NCBI GenBank assembly: GCA_021432635.1
Contig: MU270058.1
Span: forward strand, 310,001 to 374,000
Direction of reading: 5' to 3'
DNA: 64,000 nt
From: Thozetella sp. PMI_491
Taxonomy: Eukaryota; Ascomycota; Sordariomycetes; Chaetosphaeriales; Chaetosphaeriaceae
Each line of letters begins with the position of its first letter. Position 1 is the stretch's first letter. The notes beneath the pieces are model-generated. The model did not search any database. It was not told the DNA's origin and was given only the letters and a program-made list of their open reading frames with translations. Positions 43,190 to 55,036 of this stretch are shown here, in pieces. Position numbers and translations under genes: made by a program.

Positions 43190-44670
43190 GGTGCGAAGCC
43201 AAGCCGTTCTCGAACCCGACGATTCCCTACTTCCACAATCAGATCCAGGCCCAGAGCTCCATTGTTCAATTCCTTCAGTCTTAAAGGCCGGACAAAAGAC
43301 AAGACCGCTTGTGGCTGGCGGTCGGCGCTCGGTGGTATGTTCGTTGCAGACCGAGAGCCCTAGTTGTATTAAGTGATTGGTGGAATTTCAGATCCGTCGC
43401 GCAACCGAAGACCGTCCCCGCCACTAGGTTCTTTACCCCACACTGTACCCTCTCCATGCCCTTACAACACGGGGCACTAGTACAGGTGTTCAGCCTGAAT
43501 GCCAGAATAGCTGAGGAGTGATCTCCTCCCGCCGTGATTCGAGCTCTGAGAGCGGCGCTGCTAGATAGGATAGTAGTGGTGGCAATCTCATAAGAAGCCT
43601 CCCTTCAGACCGAGGTTTGACTCCAGCCTCATGAGCCCGAAAGGCCTAGAAATTGGGTCTATAGCCGTGTCACGCGAGTCATACAACCTCGGCGCTGGAT
43701 TGGAGTGCCCAGCATCAAGCAGCACAAGCACAATGCGGCTCCTGCTGGACCATCTTTCTGATCCACCTCTGTTGGATGGTTACCGATACGTGCGTCGGGG
43801 GACCATAGGATGATCACCATCTTCCCAAGCTTCTGTGACAGTATCCGAGGGACTCGCTGGTGGCGACCTGGAATTGCGGTCGATGATGTGTCTGCGAGAC
43901 GTATCTGCTCTGAAGGTAGGGTACAGCCCTTCTAACGTTTCCTGACATTGCACCTAATTGATGGTGCCATGAGAGTCGCCGCTGGTGAGCAGCACGTGGC
44001 TAAGCATGGCCGCCTCGCCTAGCCGTTGCTGAGAACTGATTTCGATGTAGATTTAGAGCGCGTCAGAAGCGTGCTCTCTTGCCCCTTGAGCGTTTAATAC
44101 GGGTGGCGCCGACGTGCTGGCCCGCACGGCCGTGAAACTCTCAAGAGGAATGCCTTTCCCATCTACAACCGGCGCTACAAGCTGAAAGCAGCCCCCTGAT
44201 CTGTGGGGTTCCCCAGAATCTCGGGGAGTGGTCGCCTGGGGAAAGTGGCGCTGGAGTGCCGGGGGCGGGGCACAAAGAATGGGGGTGGGACCGTGTAATC
44301 CAGGCCAATACCCTTCGCGTCAGCTCCGCGCTTGGCCATGCTCTTGCCATCTATTGCCGCCGGCCACGCTGGAGACTGACTCGGACGGTGGACGGTGTGC
44401 GTAAGTTTGAACAAGCATCGACAATACGATGGCCCGTAAACTTGGTTCCTTTCAGCCGGTAGGATCCCCATGGCTTGCCCAATTTTACGAAACTAGCACG
44501 CAAAGCACGGAAATTGTACAGATGACAGACCCTCCCCAGGCCCGCCAAGATCAAGGTTTTAGTTCGCTGTTGAGTAGGAGGATTTAAAACAAGCCTCTCG
44601 TCGCCTTCGAAGAATGGAAAAGTTCCCTACACTACCAGTAACAACCTTCAACACACCATAGCCTCCAAAG
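43190..44670. other. intergenic, no gene recognised
   Basis: About 1.5 kb between divergent genes (esterase minus, transporter plus). It must hold both promoters; ATTTAAAA near 44580-44588 is a plausible TATA element for the transporter. Short open frames were not recognisable. Confidence 0.45.
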
Positions 44671-46724
44671 ATGAAGCTGCTCCAGGCGATTGTCCGCAAC
44701 GATGCGGTCAAGTCGGACCCTCCAGAGATCTACAATGCGAGGGTGGTTACCGTCAGTCTCGTGGTACGTTCCCAAGCTGTGCGAACAATTTGCGATGTCA
44801 TACTGATCGTCAATAGGCGTGCGGAGGAGCCTTGATATTTGGATTTGACATGGGCATCATCGGTGGGGTTCTAACCATGGATACGTTCAAGAAGTAAGCT
44901 TCTCCGGGAGGCATCAAGCCTTGGGCAGCAGCTGCTGACAACTGTTGCTTCCAGGGACTATGGCTTGGTTGGCAAGTCCGATACCGAGCTCGCGAACCTG
45001 TCTTCCAACATCGTGTCTGTCATCCAGCTTGGTGCGCTCGGTGGCTCCCTCTTCGCGATGTGGCTGGCCAATAAGATTGGGCGGCGAATGTCTCTCATTT
45101 CCGCTTCGATCCTACTCTTTATCGGCGTCGCTATGCAGGCTGGCGCCAGCGGGCATATTGAATCACTCTATACTGGCAGGTTCGTGCACGTTCCACAGGC
45201 ATGCAGTGCCTCAATACCCCAATAAGGGCATGATTGACATCTGGAAGGTTTGTTGCGGGTGTTTCCGTCGGAATCGCCTCAACGGTTAATCCCTTGTACG
45301 TGAGCGAGAATTCTCCGAGAGGCATCCGAGGGCTCTTGACGGGGTTCTATCAGCTCAGTCTGGTCACCGGCTTGACGGTAGGCCAGCCAAGTTCCGCCTC
45401 ACAATGGTCATTCTGACATTGGAGAACAGGTTGCCTTCTGGATTAACTACGGCGCGAACCTACACATTTCTGGCCCGGCTCAGTACGCCCTTCCGCTTGC
45501 GATGCAAGCCCTCCCAGGAGTCATTTTGCTAGTGGGAATGATCTTTGCCAACGAGTCGCCGCGATACTTGGCGCAGAAGTCTGAGAAGAAAGCCCACGAG
45601 GTCCTCGCCAAGCTGCGCGGACTCCCAATGGACCATCCATACGTTCTCCAGGAAATTGAAGATATCATTCGGATTCTGGAAGAGGAAAAGGCTCTTTCAT
45701 CTGGGGCATCTCACCTGTCCCTTCTGAAGGAAGCATTTGCCACCAGGGCAAATCGACGGCGTACCATACTGATGATGGCCTTGATGATGTGGAGCAACCT
45801 CGTCGGGACGAACGCAATGACGTAAGTCAAGTTTGAGCACTCTTTCTTCATATTTGGCCCATATTAATCCCAGCCACTTCGTAGATACTACGGCCCTACC
45901 ATATTTGCTAGCGTTGGGCTTTCGGGGACCTCGGTTGGCCTGTTCGCGACTGGCATCTATGGTATCGTCAAGATGGTAGCCTGTGCAATCTTCATTTTCT
46001 TTGTTTCGGACACGCTAGGCCGACGGAAAAGCCTCCTCTGGACTGGTATCGTTCAGGTGAGTTTCTACCCCGCTGTTCTGACCTGCCGCTAGCGTCTGAC
46101 TGACCGGAATCGCATCTTGTAGGGGATTGCCCTGTTCTACGTCGGGTTCTATGTTCGATTCGATCCGCCGATTAAGGGAGAGGCTATCACGCCACCCGGA
46201 TATGTTGCCATCGTAGCAATCTACCTTTTCGCTGCTGTGTATCAGTTTGGCTGGGGTCCAGTTGTCTGGACTTACTGCTCGGTAGGCTTCGCTGCCAGCT
46301 CGTGGCCAGCTAACTGGAAGCTAACAGGTCATCAGGAAATCCCCTCCGCCAGGCTCCGCGCTTTTAACATGGGCCTAGCCACAGCTACTCAGTGGTTGTT
46401 CAACTTCGTTGTGGCAAAGGCTACTCCGAGCATGTTTGCGACCCTGGGGCAGAATGGGTTTGGGACATACTTCTTGTATGGCAGCTTCTGCTTCACTATG
46501 GTGGTTTTCGCGTGGGCGTTTGTTCCCGAGACAAAAGGTACGGCTTTCGGGACAATGACTCGAGACATGACTAACCGTATTCAGGACTATCGTTGGAACA
46601 CATGGACGAGCTATTTTCTCAGGACTCGCTGCGAAAGAAGTTTGTACCTACAGAGGTGCCAAGGACTGACATGATCTACAAACCAAACGATGGCGGAATC
46701 CACAAACACGTCGAGGAAGCTTAG
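44671..46724 (+). CDS. MFS sugar/quinate-type transporter
   Basis: Nine exons: 44671-44763, 44817-44893, 44955-45179, 45248-45377, 45430-45821, 45885-46056, 46123-46281, 46336-46537 and 46585-46724. They give 529 aa, typical of the family. Twelve membrane spans fit. Signatures seen are [10 protein letters not shown] in span 1, [42 protein letters not shown] after the seventh splice, and [16 protein letters not shown] across the last one. This places it in the fungal sugar-porter family (proton symport of hexoses, polyols or quinate at the plasma membrane); the substrate is not determined. All joins keep frame and restore motifs, so the gene looks intact. Confidence 0.93.
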
Positions 46725-47075
46725 ATGGCTAACGTCAAATGCCGCCGATCCCGTCTGCGTCTATGGATATATGAACTGAGTTTAGTGAATAACAAGCCCC
46801 AACCAAGAACTCCTGGTTCTAGTTCTATGAATATTGGAACACTAGTTCCTGTGCGCGCGCAAAGCTACGGTCTGATTAGATGTTGAGACCAATCTTGCGA
46901 GTCAGGTAACAGAAGTTCCTATTTCCCAAAATGGCATAAGTCCGATTTGGGATCGTATTCCATGAAATACCGTTACAATGGCACCACACGAGGATCCTCG
47001 GCCGAGATCCTTCACGATCTGACACGAACTGTTTAACCCTTGTTTTCGGGCTAAATCTTAAAAAATGGCCGAGGG

Positions 47076-47083
47076 TATAAATA
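47076..47083 (+). promoter_or_regulatory. TATA box
   Basis: TATAAATA lies 70 bp before the ATG of the following secreted-protein gene. Confidence 0.6.
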
Positions 47084-47152
47084 CCGCAAAGTATTCGTTC
47101 ACAATGCTCCCTAGTCGCTCAGCAAATTGCATCAGGCTACTATCCGGCAGAG

Positions 47153-48272
47153 ATGCGTTTGTCTAGTCTTCTCCTTGCCGTTGTGGCCACGGCTTGTGGT
47201 GCCTCTGCCATCGGCTTCACGTCCTACAAGGAGATCCATGAAGGGTCTGACAACTCCGGCGCTATCGCTTACAACACACTTGATAGGTCGACCACGATTT
47301 TCCTGTACATCCAGATTATTGCAGGTTGGGACCACTCGCAAATCATCAAGTACGTTACAGCTGGCTGTTCCTCATGCCTCATGTCGGGAGCATTTCGCAT
47401 TAGATGTAGTCAATCTGACTGGGCCCTGGCGCAGCGATTTCAAGACCTTGGCCCAGAACTATGGACCGAAGGGGATTGCGGTCATCCCGCGCGTTCGCTA
47501 TGGTAATGCGGATGGCTCTGTGACGGTCGAGCCGACCGATCAGTCCGTGCTCCTGAACGACGTGTCAAACTGGGCGAGCGTGTTTGCCAGTGTATCCAGC
47601 ACCATTCATATTCCAGTCATCCAGGCCGGCTTTCTCGGTCCTTGGGGCGAGTGGCATGTGAGTCTGACTGCTTGTCTATCTTCGGCAGGCCAAATAAGTC
47701 TAATAGCAACTAAATAGGATGGGCCTTTCTGCCAAGCACAAGGCACAAGTGACAGCGCCACGAACCAGCAAGTCAAGAAGCAGCTCGTCCAGAGGCTACA
47801 GGCAAGCGGCCTCAAGGTAGCTCTGCGCTATCCGAGGGACCACAGCGCTCTCTTCCCCAACGACCGCAGTGTCACGCTGCATGATGACTGCATCTTTGAC
47901 GGCGGGGCCAGCGGTACCGACGGTGGCACTTTCCCGACTGACGACCGGCAAACGTGGGTGAACTACGCCAAACAAGTTGCGGGGGGCAACACTTTTGGCG
48001 GCGAGCCTTGTGACAACGCCGGCGATGCAACCTACGACTGGTGGAACTGGGATGACTTGTGCGGCAGCAACGGGCTGGCCGCGCACATCAACAATCTTCA
48101 GCTCGCATACTTAAATGTAAGTCGGCGTGTTACCTTGAATCCTAGTTGCTGCCGGCGACGATGCTAACGACCGCAGCCCCTTACGCCGTCTGGCCTCCAA
48201 GCTCTCTTCTACGACTCAAGCAGAACAGCGTGCGTCAATGCTATCAACGCTGCGCTTCAGCAGTGGGCCTAG
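47153..48272 (+). CDS. secreted DUF4874/DUF4832-like protein
   Basis: Exons 47153-47324, 47404-47657, 47718-48116 and 48177-48272 give 306 aa. A signal peptide (LSSLLLAVVATACGASA) is followed by a barrel-like domain: GIAVIPRVRYG, VIQAGFLGPWGEWHDG, GLKVALRYPRDHSALF, LHDDCIFDGG, GNTFGGEPCDNAGDATYDWWNW and LAYLNPLTPSGL. These match secreted fungal proteins with DUF4874 and DUF4832 domains, thought to be glycoside-hydrolase-like; the reaction is unknown. It is shorter than the family members I recall and the first join (phase 1, donor GTTGGG) is the weakest, so some N-terminal sequence may be missing. Confidence 0.75.
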
Positions 48273-48782
48273 TTGATAAGAAAACCCTCTGGATTAACAT
48301 AATTGTCTTTCTTACACAGCAAGGTAGAACGGCTCTACGATAGTGGCTGAACGTATGAAATGACAGATTCCGTTGGCGTCTAAAGAGATGAAGGCTTTCC
48401 GCTGCAAAAGTAACTTGGGATAAATTGGCATTTCCGACGCCTATTTCGAGAAAATTGCCATAGATCCCAATAAACCATTCTTGGTACCCCTTCTCCCCCT
48501 CAACCGTGGCACGTTTTACTCAACTTATGTAACTAAAATTCTAGTGGCATCGCCAAGCCCGTCCACTGAAACAAACGAGTCACGTAGGAGCCACATTGTC
48601 CTGTAAGATGGCGGCTCCTCCGAATTAGGTGGTACATCCGACTAGTAGCCCGAGTGGAGCACTCACCCTTTCCCCTCTTTCAAAAGTCCTTTTCAGCGGT
48701 GTTTCGACCCCACAAGTATCCAATATTGTAACTTCAACCCTTTGTACTGTCCTATTGAAGAACGAACCACTACTCTTCCACG

Positions 48783-49568
48783 ATGTCGGAGCCGCTGCCT
48801 GTCGCCGCTCAAGGCACTGCCACAAAGGGCGACGTGCAAGTTGCAGTTGTCGACAGCGCAGAGGACTTTAATGCCCTGTTCGCCTGTGCTGCGGCTGCAT
48901 TTGGCCACCAGATCCACGATAGAATCTGGACGGGCATGAATCCAGGCTGGGACACCCCAGAAGGCCTCGCTCGCGGCGCCTCCCGGATGGAAGGCCGTTG
49001 GCGGAAAACTACTCGCAACAGCCAGGGGGACCCGAATGTGGTCTTTCTAAAGGCAACAGTGCCCGATCCAGAAGACGCAAGCCGACGATGTGTGGCCGGC
49101 ATTGCAATCTGGGCTCAAATGTCGGCGGTTGAGGGCCACGGAAAGGCTCCAGACAGTGATGCGGCTTTGCTTCAGCTTATTCGAGGATTGCACCCAGACG
49201 ACGAGCCCGAGCAGCGCTTCCTTTACCAAGGCATGCAGTCTCTGTTGCGGCGCCGCAAAGAGGTGATCCAAGAAAAGGCAACCGCAGATCTACCAGCAAC
49301 CCTGCACCTCGATCTCTGTGCTGTAGATCCAGCCTTCCAAAGAAGGGGAATCGCATTGAAGCTAGTACAATGGGGGCTGGACGAAGCGAAACGACGGGGC
49401 GGGCTTGAGGCAACGACAGAGGCCTCGAGTATGGGTCGGCACGTCTACACTCGTCTTGGATTCCACCCCGAGGGTGACGGGACAGACATTGTCTATGAAG
49501 TTGACAGCGAGTTCGCCGATCTTCCTTTACCGCCGAACCTCTTCCTACGTACTGGCCCAAGCAGCTGA
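48783..49568 (+). CDS. GNAT-family N-acetyltransferase
   Basis: A single exon gives 261 aa. The acetyl-CoA-binding region is clear: LHLDLCAVDPAFQRRGIALKLVQWGLDEA contains the Q/RxxGxA-type signature, and MGRHVYTRLGFHPEG is the usual C-terminal beta-strand region. The N-terminal third (AVVDSAEDFNALFACAAAAFG) fits the first strand and helix. No targeting signal is seen, so it is probably cytosolic. The acceptor may be a small molecule or protein; the sequence does not say. It lies between the DUF4874-like gene and a convergent SDR gene. Confidence 0.9.
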   Translation: MSEPLPVAAQGTATKGDVQVAVVDSAEDFNALFACAAAAFGHQIHDRIWTGMNPGWDTPEGLARGASRMEGRWRKTTRNSQGDPNVVFLKATVPDPEDASRRCVAGIAIWAQMSAVEGHGKAPDSDAALLQLIRGLHPDDEPEQRFLYQGMQSLLRRRKEVIQEKATADLPATLHLDLCAVDPAFQRRGIALKLVQWGLDEAKRRGGLEATTEASSMGRHVYTRLGFHPEGDGTDIVYEVDSEFADLPLPPNLFLRTGPSS

Positions 49569-49753
49569 AAGGCAAATCTTACTGTGCTCTCGGTTGCGCT
49601 GTACATGAATATAGATGAATAGACAACACGAAGTCCTATGTCAATCCTTCCCGGTACCAGATAACCAGTGTTAGACGTTCTAAATCTCTCGGGTGATAGA
49701 AGAGTACTTGGCGCTGTTCCTTTTCTTCTCTATAGCAGCAAGGTCCCGACTCT

Positions 49754-50853
49754 TCACTTCCTCGACTGAAGAATGTCGCTTACTTCGGGGAAATCCAGCT
49801 CCTGCAATGTTTCGTCCCAGAGGCGATCCATTATTACCTCCCCTTCCCGAGTATGCATAATCGGGTGGAGCCTAAGATGTTTGTCAACTTTGAGCATTCC
49901 TCACGTAGGAATACGGAGAATGTCTGAAGGTGTTGTACGTACGGGGCAATGTTCCAATCGCTCAAGAAACTCCCATGGCTCTCTTTACCTCTGTATGCTG
50001 CTGCATCCACATAAGTCCACGCTCCTTTCTCTCTTGTATTCCCCCCTAACTTGACCACCGGCCAAAAAGTCACTTTTACAAATAGGGGAAGGCTGCGGAA
50101 CAAGCTGGTGCCGTCTGTAAGTCCTGGATCGACGGTGTTGATGACAGTATCTTCGGCCTTGACGAGCTTGCTTAGCTTGAGTATAAACATTAACAGCAGT
50201 AGTTTGGTTGTATCATATCGTTGTTTGGCGACAGATGTGTTCCATCCTTCCTGTCTAGTAAACGCCGGGATCAGCGGGACTGCCTTTTGCTCCGGAAATG
50301 CCGTCGTCACGGCGGCGACAGAGGAAACGATCGTTAGCCGTCCAGGAGGTCCACCTGGGCTCCTGGCCTTCAGGGTCGGGAGCAATAGCAAGGCTAAAAG
50401 CACTGTCGACAGATAATTGATTTGAAACGTCTCCTCGTGGCCGGTAGATGGATTGGTGCGAAACTCGCTGTTCATGATCGCCGCGTTGAGTATGGCGATG
50501 TCGAAACGCGCCAGGGTACTGCACCTCTGAGCAAAAGCTCGTATTGAATCATACGAGTCCATGTCTAACGACCAGACCTCAATTGATGCTTCTGGATAGA
50601 GCTTGCGTAGGGTTCTGGCGGCGGTCTCCCCCCTTTCCCTGCTCCGAACGGCAAGAATCAGGCGGGAAAGTTTTAGGGAAAGCAGAACACGTCCACATTC
50701 TAGGCCGATTCCTGTATTGCTCCCTGTTATGACGGCAGTTTGATTATCTAGAGATAGAGAATCAAGTGATGGTCTCCGGCTTGGGAAGAACTGATGCTTG
50801 AAAAACGTCTTGTTGAAGGAGTCCTGGTGGGGCGGCAAGGCAATGGACGCCAT
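49754..50853 (-). CDS. short-chain dehydrogenase/reductase
   Basis: Exon 1 50853-49943 and exon 2 49871-49754 (intron 71 nt, GTACGT donor) give 342 aa. The Rossmann fold shows TGSNTGIG for NAD(P) binding, LDMDSYDS, ILNAAI in place of the usual NNAG, Ser in IVSSVAA and YDTTK for the catalytic Tyr-Lys. The second exon supplies the family tail with MDRLWDETLQEL. It resembles fungal retinol-dehydrogenase-like SDRs often found in secondary-metabolite or detoxification loci; the substrate is unknown. The first ATG in the frame is at 50853; the frame stays open a little further upstream without another ATG. It converges with the GNAT gene. Confidence 0.9.
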
Positions 50854-51003
50854 CGGAGGCACTGAAGAGTGAGCGAGGTCGACAAGATCCAAGGTAACTG
50901 GTGCTGAAAAAAAAATATCGAAAAAGAATTCAAGGTCCTTTCGCTTGTACCGTAGCGTACATCACTCAGGAATGCTGAAATTGAATCAGAATGGAAACCT
51001 GGG

Positions 51004-51011
51004 TATATATA
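51004..51011 (-). promoter_or_regulatory. TATA box of the SDR gene
   Basis: TATATATA on the minus strand, about 150 bp before the SDR start codon. Confidence 0.5.
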
Positions 51012-51447
51012 TAGGAAACCAGGCCGAGGCGAAGGAGTTTTCAAAGCAGGGGTGTGGGGGACCTTTGCAACTATTTATGTAGGCATATGAACAGTGGCTG
51101 GTAGCTAAATGGCTCGATATAGGCATCATTCATATAAGATATCTTCTACTAAGAACGTGCTGTCTTATTACGCGTAGGCCAAGGTGAGGGCGAAAGGCGA
51201 TCCTAGTGAGGGTTAGAACTCCACCTAAGCCTTGTCACCTTATCCCAAAACGGAACCCAATGTGGCCGGCCCACCCATTTCTTCAAAATGTGGATACCGG
51301 CAAGGACGGCGGTCATCTCACCCTGCACGGACGTCTGCAATAAGGTACCACTAAATCAAGACCGCATTGCCTCTTGTTTCCTCTTTCTATCTCCACTATG
51401 CTCGACGTGACCACACTGGCATCCTAGAAAATACCACAGCCATCCCG

Positions 51448-52987
51448 ATGCCGCAGGAGCTTGCCTTCGTGACGACCGATGGCTTTGCCAGGATCGGCTC
51501 TCCCGAGCGCTTGCTCATACGCAGCCACTGCATGCGAGGAAAAAACAAGCAATCAGGGTCCCGTCGTGTCCGGCGCGAAGCCGTTCGAGCAGAATCAGGG
51601 AAGCCAGTCAACCCAAAGAAGCAAGAGCCGGATTCGGTTGCGAAGCGAAGTCCTTCTCGCATAGGTACAGCCGCCGCCCGCAGACGACCCAACTTGATGC
51701 CCTTGCCGCCACCTTCGGATTGGGCCTTATTCAGTTTCCCAACGGAATTAGATTCCAGCTCGCAGGAGCTGATGCATAAGTGTCAGTGGAATTCCCCGAA
51801 GACAGACTCGAAACGTGGCTACTTACAGCCGCGTTAGACTTCCTCTGCAATCCGATTCGGGACCCGCTCAACCCGTTTTCGCATTTTTACATCTCGGTCG
51901 ACTTCGGCCAAGAACCGATGATATGTTTTCGAATGCTCTGCGACGAGCCTCTATCTTTTCATGCCACCTTACTCTTGGCGTCTGCTTCTGACGACATGAT
52001 CTCACACAAGCCGCTCTCGAGCACTAGCTACTACCACCTCAAGCATACTCTGCCCGTCTTGAACATGTTGCTCTCCGACGCAAAAGCACAAAAAGACGAC
52101 GTCATTATCTATGCTGTTAGCATTCTTGCTTCAGTTGCCGTGCTCTTCGGCGATTACGATGCCGCTGCCTCCCATGCAGCAGGCCTTTCGCAGCTCATCC
52201 GCCTTCGTGGCGGCTTTCGGGCTCTTGATGCAAATCCCCTAGTACAAGTCTCGCTTGACCGGTAAGACCGCCTTGTGTACGACTGATCACAATGCTCTTG
52301 CTCATCACATGTAGTCTAAACTTCTCCAACTCCCAGATCACCGACCAATGGCCAGCAATATACGACATCTCAGTCTGGGAGGAGCCCGTCTTCCCCCCCG
52401 AAGTGGCGGCACTAGGGTATTCACAGCGTGTGTTGTCTATCCATGAACTAGTCAACCCTGAGCTCGAGGGGCTCTTCCACACGCTCCAGAGCCTTGCACT
52501 TATCTTAAATCAGCATTATTACGACAAGGTCCCTATCAAGGGGGAATTTCTCCAGCAATGCCAAGGATATGCTCACCGCAGGATCTTGGAGCTTAATTCC
52601 CCTCTCGAGGACGGATTATCCGAGTGCTTTCGCCTTGGTATGGCTGCATTTTTGACAACCACGTTCCGGCTTCCAGACTCGGATATACAGCATGGCCGCA
52701 GAAGCCTAGCAAGTGACCTCCAGAACGCGTATGCAGCAACTAAAGCTACAACTTCATACATCCCCAAATCCATAGATATCTGGTTGATGATAATGTGTGT
52801 CGTGGCTGCGGGCAACACGGTCCATCCTGATGTGGGCACCAGCTGGGCGGCACTCGCTACACACGGGCTTTCCTGGAATGTGGCTCGTAGACACGCGAAG
52901 AAGATCATGTGGGTTGACTCATTTCAAGACGGCTTAGGGAAGAAAGCATTTGGTGCATTGATGAGAAAATGCAAGGTTGGAGCTTGA
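51448..52987 (+). CDS. fungal transcription-factor-like protein without Zn2Cys6 cluster
   Basis: Exons 51448-51781, 51838-52261 and 52315-52987 (introns 56 and 53 nt) give 476 aa. The start reads FVTTDGFARIGSPERLLIRSHCMRGKN and a basic stretch follows, a pattern of an abundant ascomycete family annotated as transcription-factor-like (tachykinin family or DUF3468-like). The first splice restores LMHKYF; the centre reads FHATLLLASASDDM, SYYHLKHTLPVLN and AGLSQLIRLRGGF, the family's helical regulatory core. No Cys6 zinc cluster is visible, so DNA binding is uncertain; the basic N-terminus could serve it or act as nuclear signal. No adjacent target gene set is evident. Confidence 0.85.
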
Positions 52988-53728
52988 AAGAGTGGGAGTA
53001 GAAGAACAGGAGCTTTCTCTCTCATAGCATTTGCCCACACACGGTAGTTCCAGATGATCACATGTAAATATTGAATGTCCAGCGGTGGCCAGAGCTTTTC
53101 CATGCATGGCCGAACGAGTCATTAGGTACTGGTAACTGTAGCATCCAATTTCTGTATTGAAGCTCCATGAGCCCAACCTGGGCGATGTCCGGGAGAAGGC
53201 TGCGTTACGTGATATCACAGCTGATACGTCGTATTTAACGTATTTATACTGCCGAGAGATACGTATCTCATCAGGTCAACTCTCGCTGTAGGTTGACTAT
53301 TCAAATCGCGGAATTCGTGCAAGGATTGCATACTTTTCCGCGCTGTAAGCGACAGTAGTCTCGGAGTCAGATGGGTAGTCTCATATAGATTTAGGTAATA
53401 TAGCAAATATGAACAGCGGTTGGCTAGAGGGTGGTCCATCTGCCAAGCAAATTAACGTGGTAGTTGGTCAGATTTTGCCGAGCTTCTGCCCATTTGAGAG
53501 CATACCCGTGTTAATGTCCTAAAATGAACCAAAATCTGACCCTCATGTCTGCATGTGGATAATTTTTGCGAATTCATAACCGAAGGCATCTCTCCGTAGG
53601 GAATTCGGAGAGTAGGGAAATCATCAATAGCTATAAGAGGCGTGCTGCATTTCCACGATTCCTTCTTTCTCGTGACCGGGTTCTCACTCGTTGAATCGCA
53701 AGAGTTGAATAACCTTGTCGCCACCACC
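52988..53728. other. intergenic, promoter of the following hydrolase
   Basis: No gene was recognised. It carries the TATA element listed next. Confidence 0.5.
53632..53639 (+). promoter_or_regulatory. TATA box
   Basis: TATAAGAG lies 97 bp before the ATG at 53729. Confidence 0.5.
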
Positions 53729-54862
53729 ATGAAGTTCGTGAGAGCTGCTGTGACCCTCGTTCTAGGGCTCAGTGCCCCGATAGTCGACGCTGCCTTGCTG
53801 AGTCCAAAAGTTGTCGACGCGGCTCCGGCACAACATGCGATTGCAAGTCCCCGGCGTGAAAGTTCGGTTCACGAAGGCTACATACCCTTTCAACACCCTA
53901 CTATTCCGTCCACTCTAGAGGCAAGGACATGGTACCGTGTATTCGGAAGCATCGACAACCGCCAAACATCCAAGTGTTACAAGCGCCCGCTCGTTGCCCT
54001 TCACGGTGGCCCTGGAATCCCTTCGATATATCTTTGGAAGACTTTCGAAGAATTATCAAAGAGAACTGGCCGTCCGGTGGTTGTTTACGACCAATTTGGC
54101 TGCGGTAACAGCACACGATACCGCGAGAAAAGGGGAGACGAAAGCTTTTGGACAGTCCAGCTGTTCATGGATGAGTTAAACAACGTCCTCCAGGGCCTGG
54201 GCATTGACAGCGATTATGACATTTACGGACACAGCTGGGGGGCCATGCTTGCGGCCAAACATGCTGCTGTGTCCCAGCCTCAAGGTCTTAAACACTTGAT
54301 TATTGCTAGCGGTCCGGCGAAAATAACTACCTGGGGCGAAACTTGCCAGACGTTGCTTGCTACACTCGGAAAGGACGTTCAAGATGCAGTCAACTCGCAT
54401 GAAGCCGATGGTACGACGGACGACCCAGAATATCTAGAGGCACTCACAAAGTTCTACAAGGCATTTGTATGCAGGTTGGACCCATGGCCTGCGGATTTTG
54501 AGGCCGCCCTGGGTGCAGTTGACGAGGATGACACGGTTTATTATACGATGCAAGGCCCAAGCGAGGTCAGCATTCAAGGGAGTCTGCGAGGTACGGTCCT
54601 ATGCTTCTTCAACCATATCCAGAATCCATTGCTAACCATCAATGAAGACTTTGATATGACGGAAGAATGCAAGCAGATTCGGTACAAAACCTTGGTAATG
54701 AATGGCGAGTTTGATGAAGCTCAGGATAATGTCGTCTTGCCTTGGTTGGAGGGTATTCCTGGTTCGCAGCGTGCCCATATTGATGGCGTTGCCCATCTGG
54801 CTCTTGATGAGAAGCCGGATGAGTACATCCAAATAATTTCCGACTTCTTGAACTCGCACTAG
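53729..54862 (+). CDS. secreted prolyl-aminopeptidase-like alpha/beta hydrolase
   Basis: A single exon gives 377 aa from the ATG at 53729, which opens a signal peptide (VRAAVTLVLGLSAPIVDA). The frame runs upstream of this ATG but without a better start. The body matches the proline iminopeptidase or L-amino-acid amidase group (peptidase S33): ALHGGPG for the oxyanion hole, DQFGCGNS, YGHSWGAMLA with nucleophile S169, an Asp in NGEFDEAQDN, and His in DGVAHLALDEKP. It would remove N-terminal residues from peptides or act on amino-acid amides or esters outside the cell. The secreted form differs from the cytosolic majority of this family. Confidence 0.9.
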   Translation: MKFVRAAVTLVLGLSAPIVDAALLSPKVVDAAPAQHAIASPRRESSVHEGYIPFQHPTIPSTLEARTWYRVFGSIDNRQTSKCYKRPLVALHGGPGIPSIYLWKTFEELSKRTGRPVVVYDQFGCGNSTRYREKRGDESFWTVQLFMDELNNVLQGLGIDSDYDIYGHSWGAMLAAKHAAVSQPQGLKHLIIASGPAKITTWGETCQTLLATLGKDVQDAVNSHEADGTTDDPEYLEALTKFYKAFVCRLDPWPADFEAALGAVDEDDTVYYTMQGPSEVSIQGSLRGTVLCFFNHIQNPLLTINEDFDMTEECKQIRYKTLVMNGEFDEAQDNVVLPWLEGIPGSQRAHIDGVAHLALDEKPDEYIQIISDFLNSH

Positions 54863-55036
54863 CATATAGTTCTCGAGAGGAGTTCGAGGAATCGGCTTCA
54901 CTAACTGGCTCTTTCTAAACATCACCTTGATTCTGCCTTCTATCTCTAATAACCGTGCCCCCTACAAGGCCCAAGTATCACGACAACCCGAAGCTTCTAG
55001 CAAATGAGCTTTACAAGCAAGATTATATATGCATCC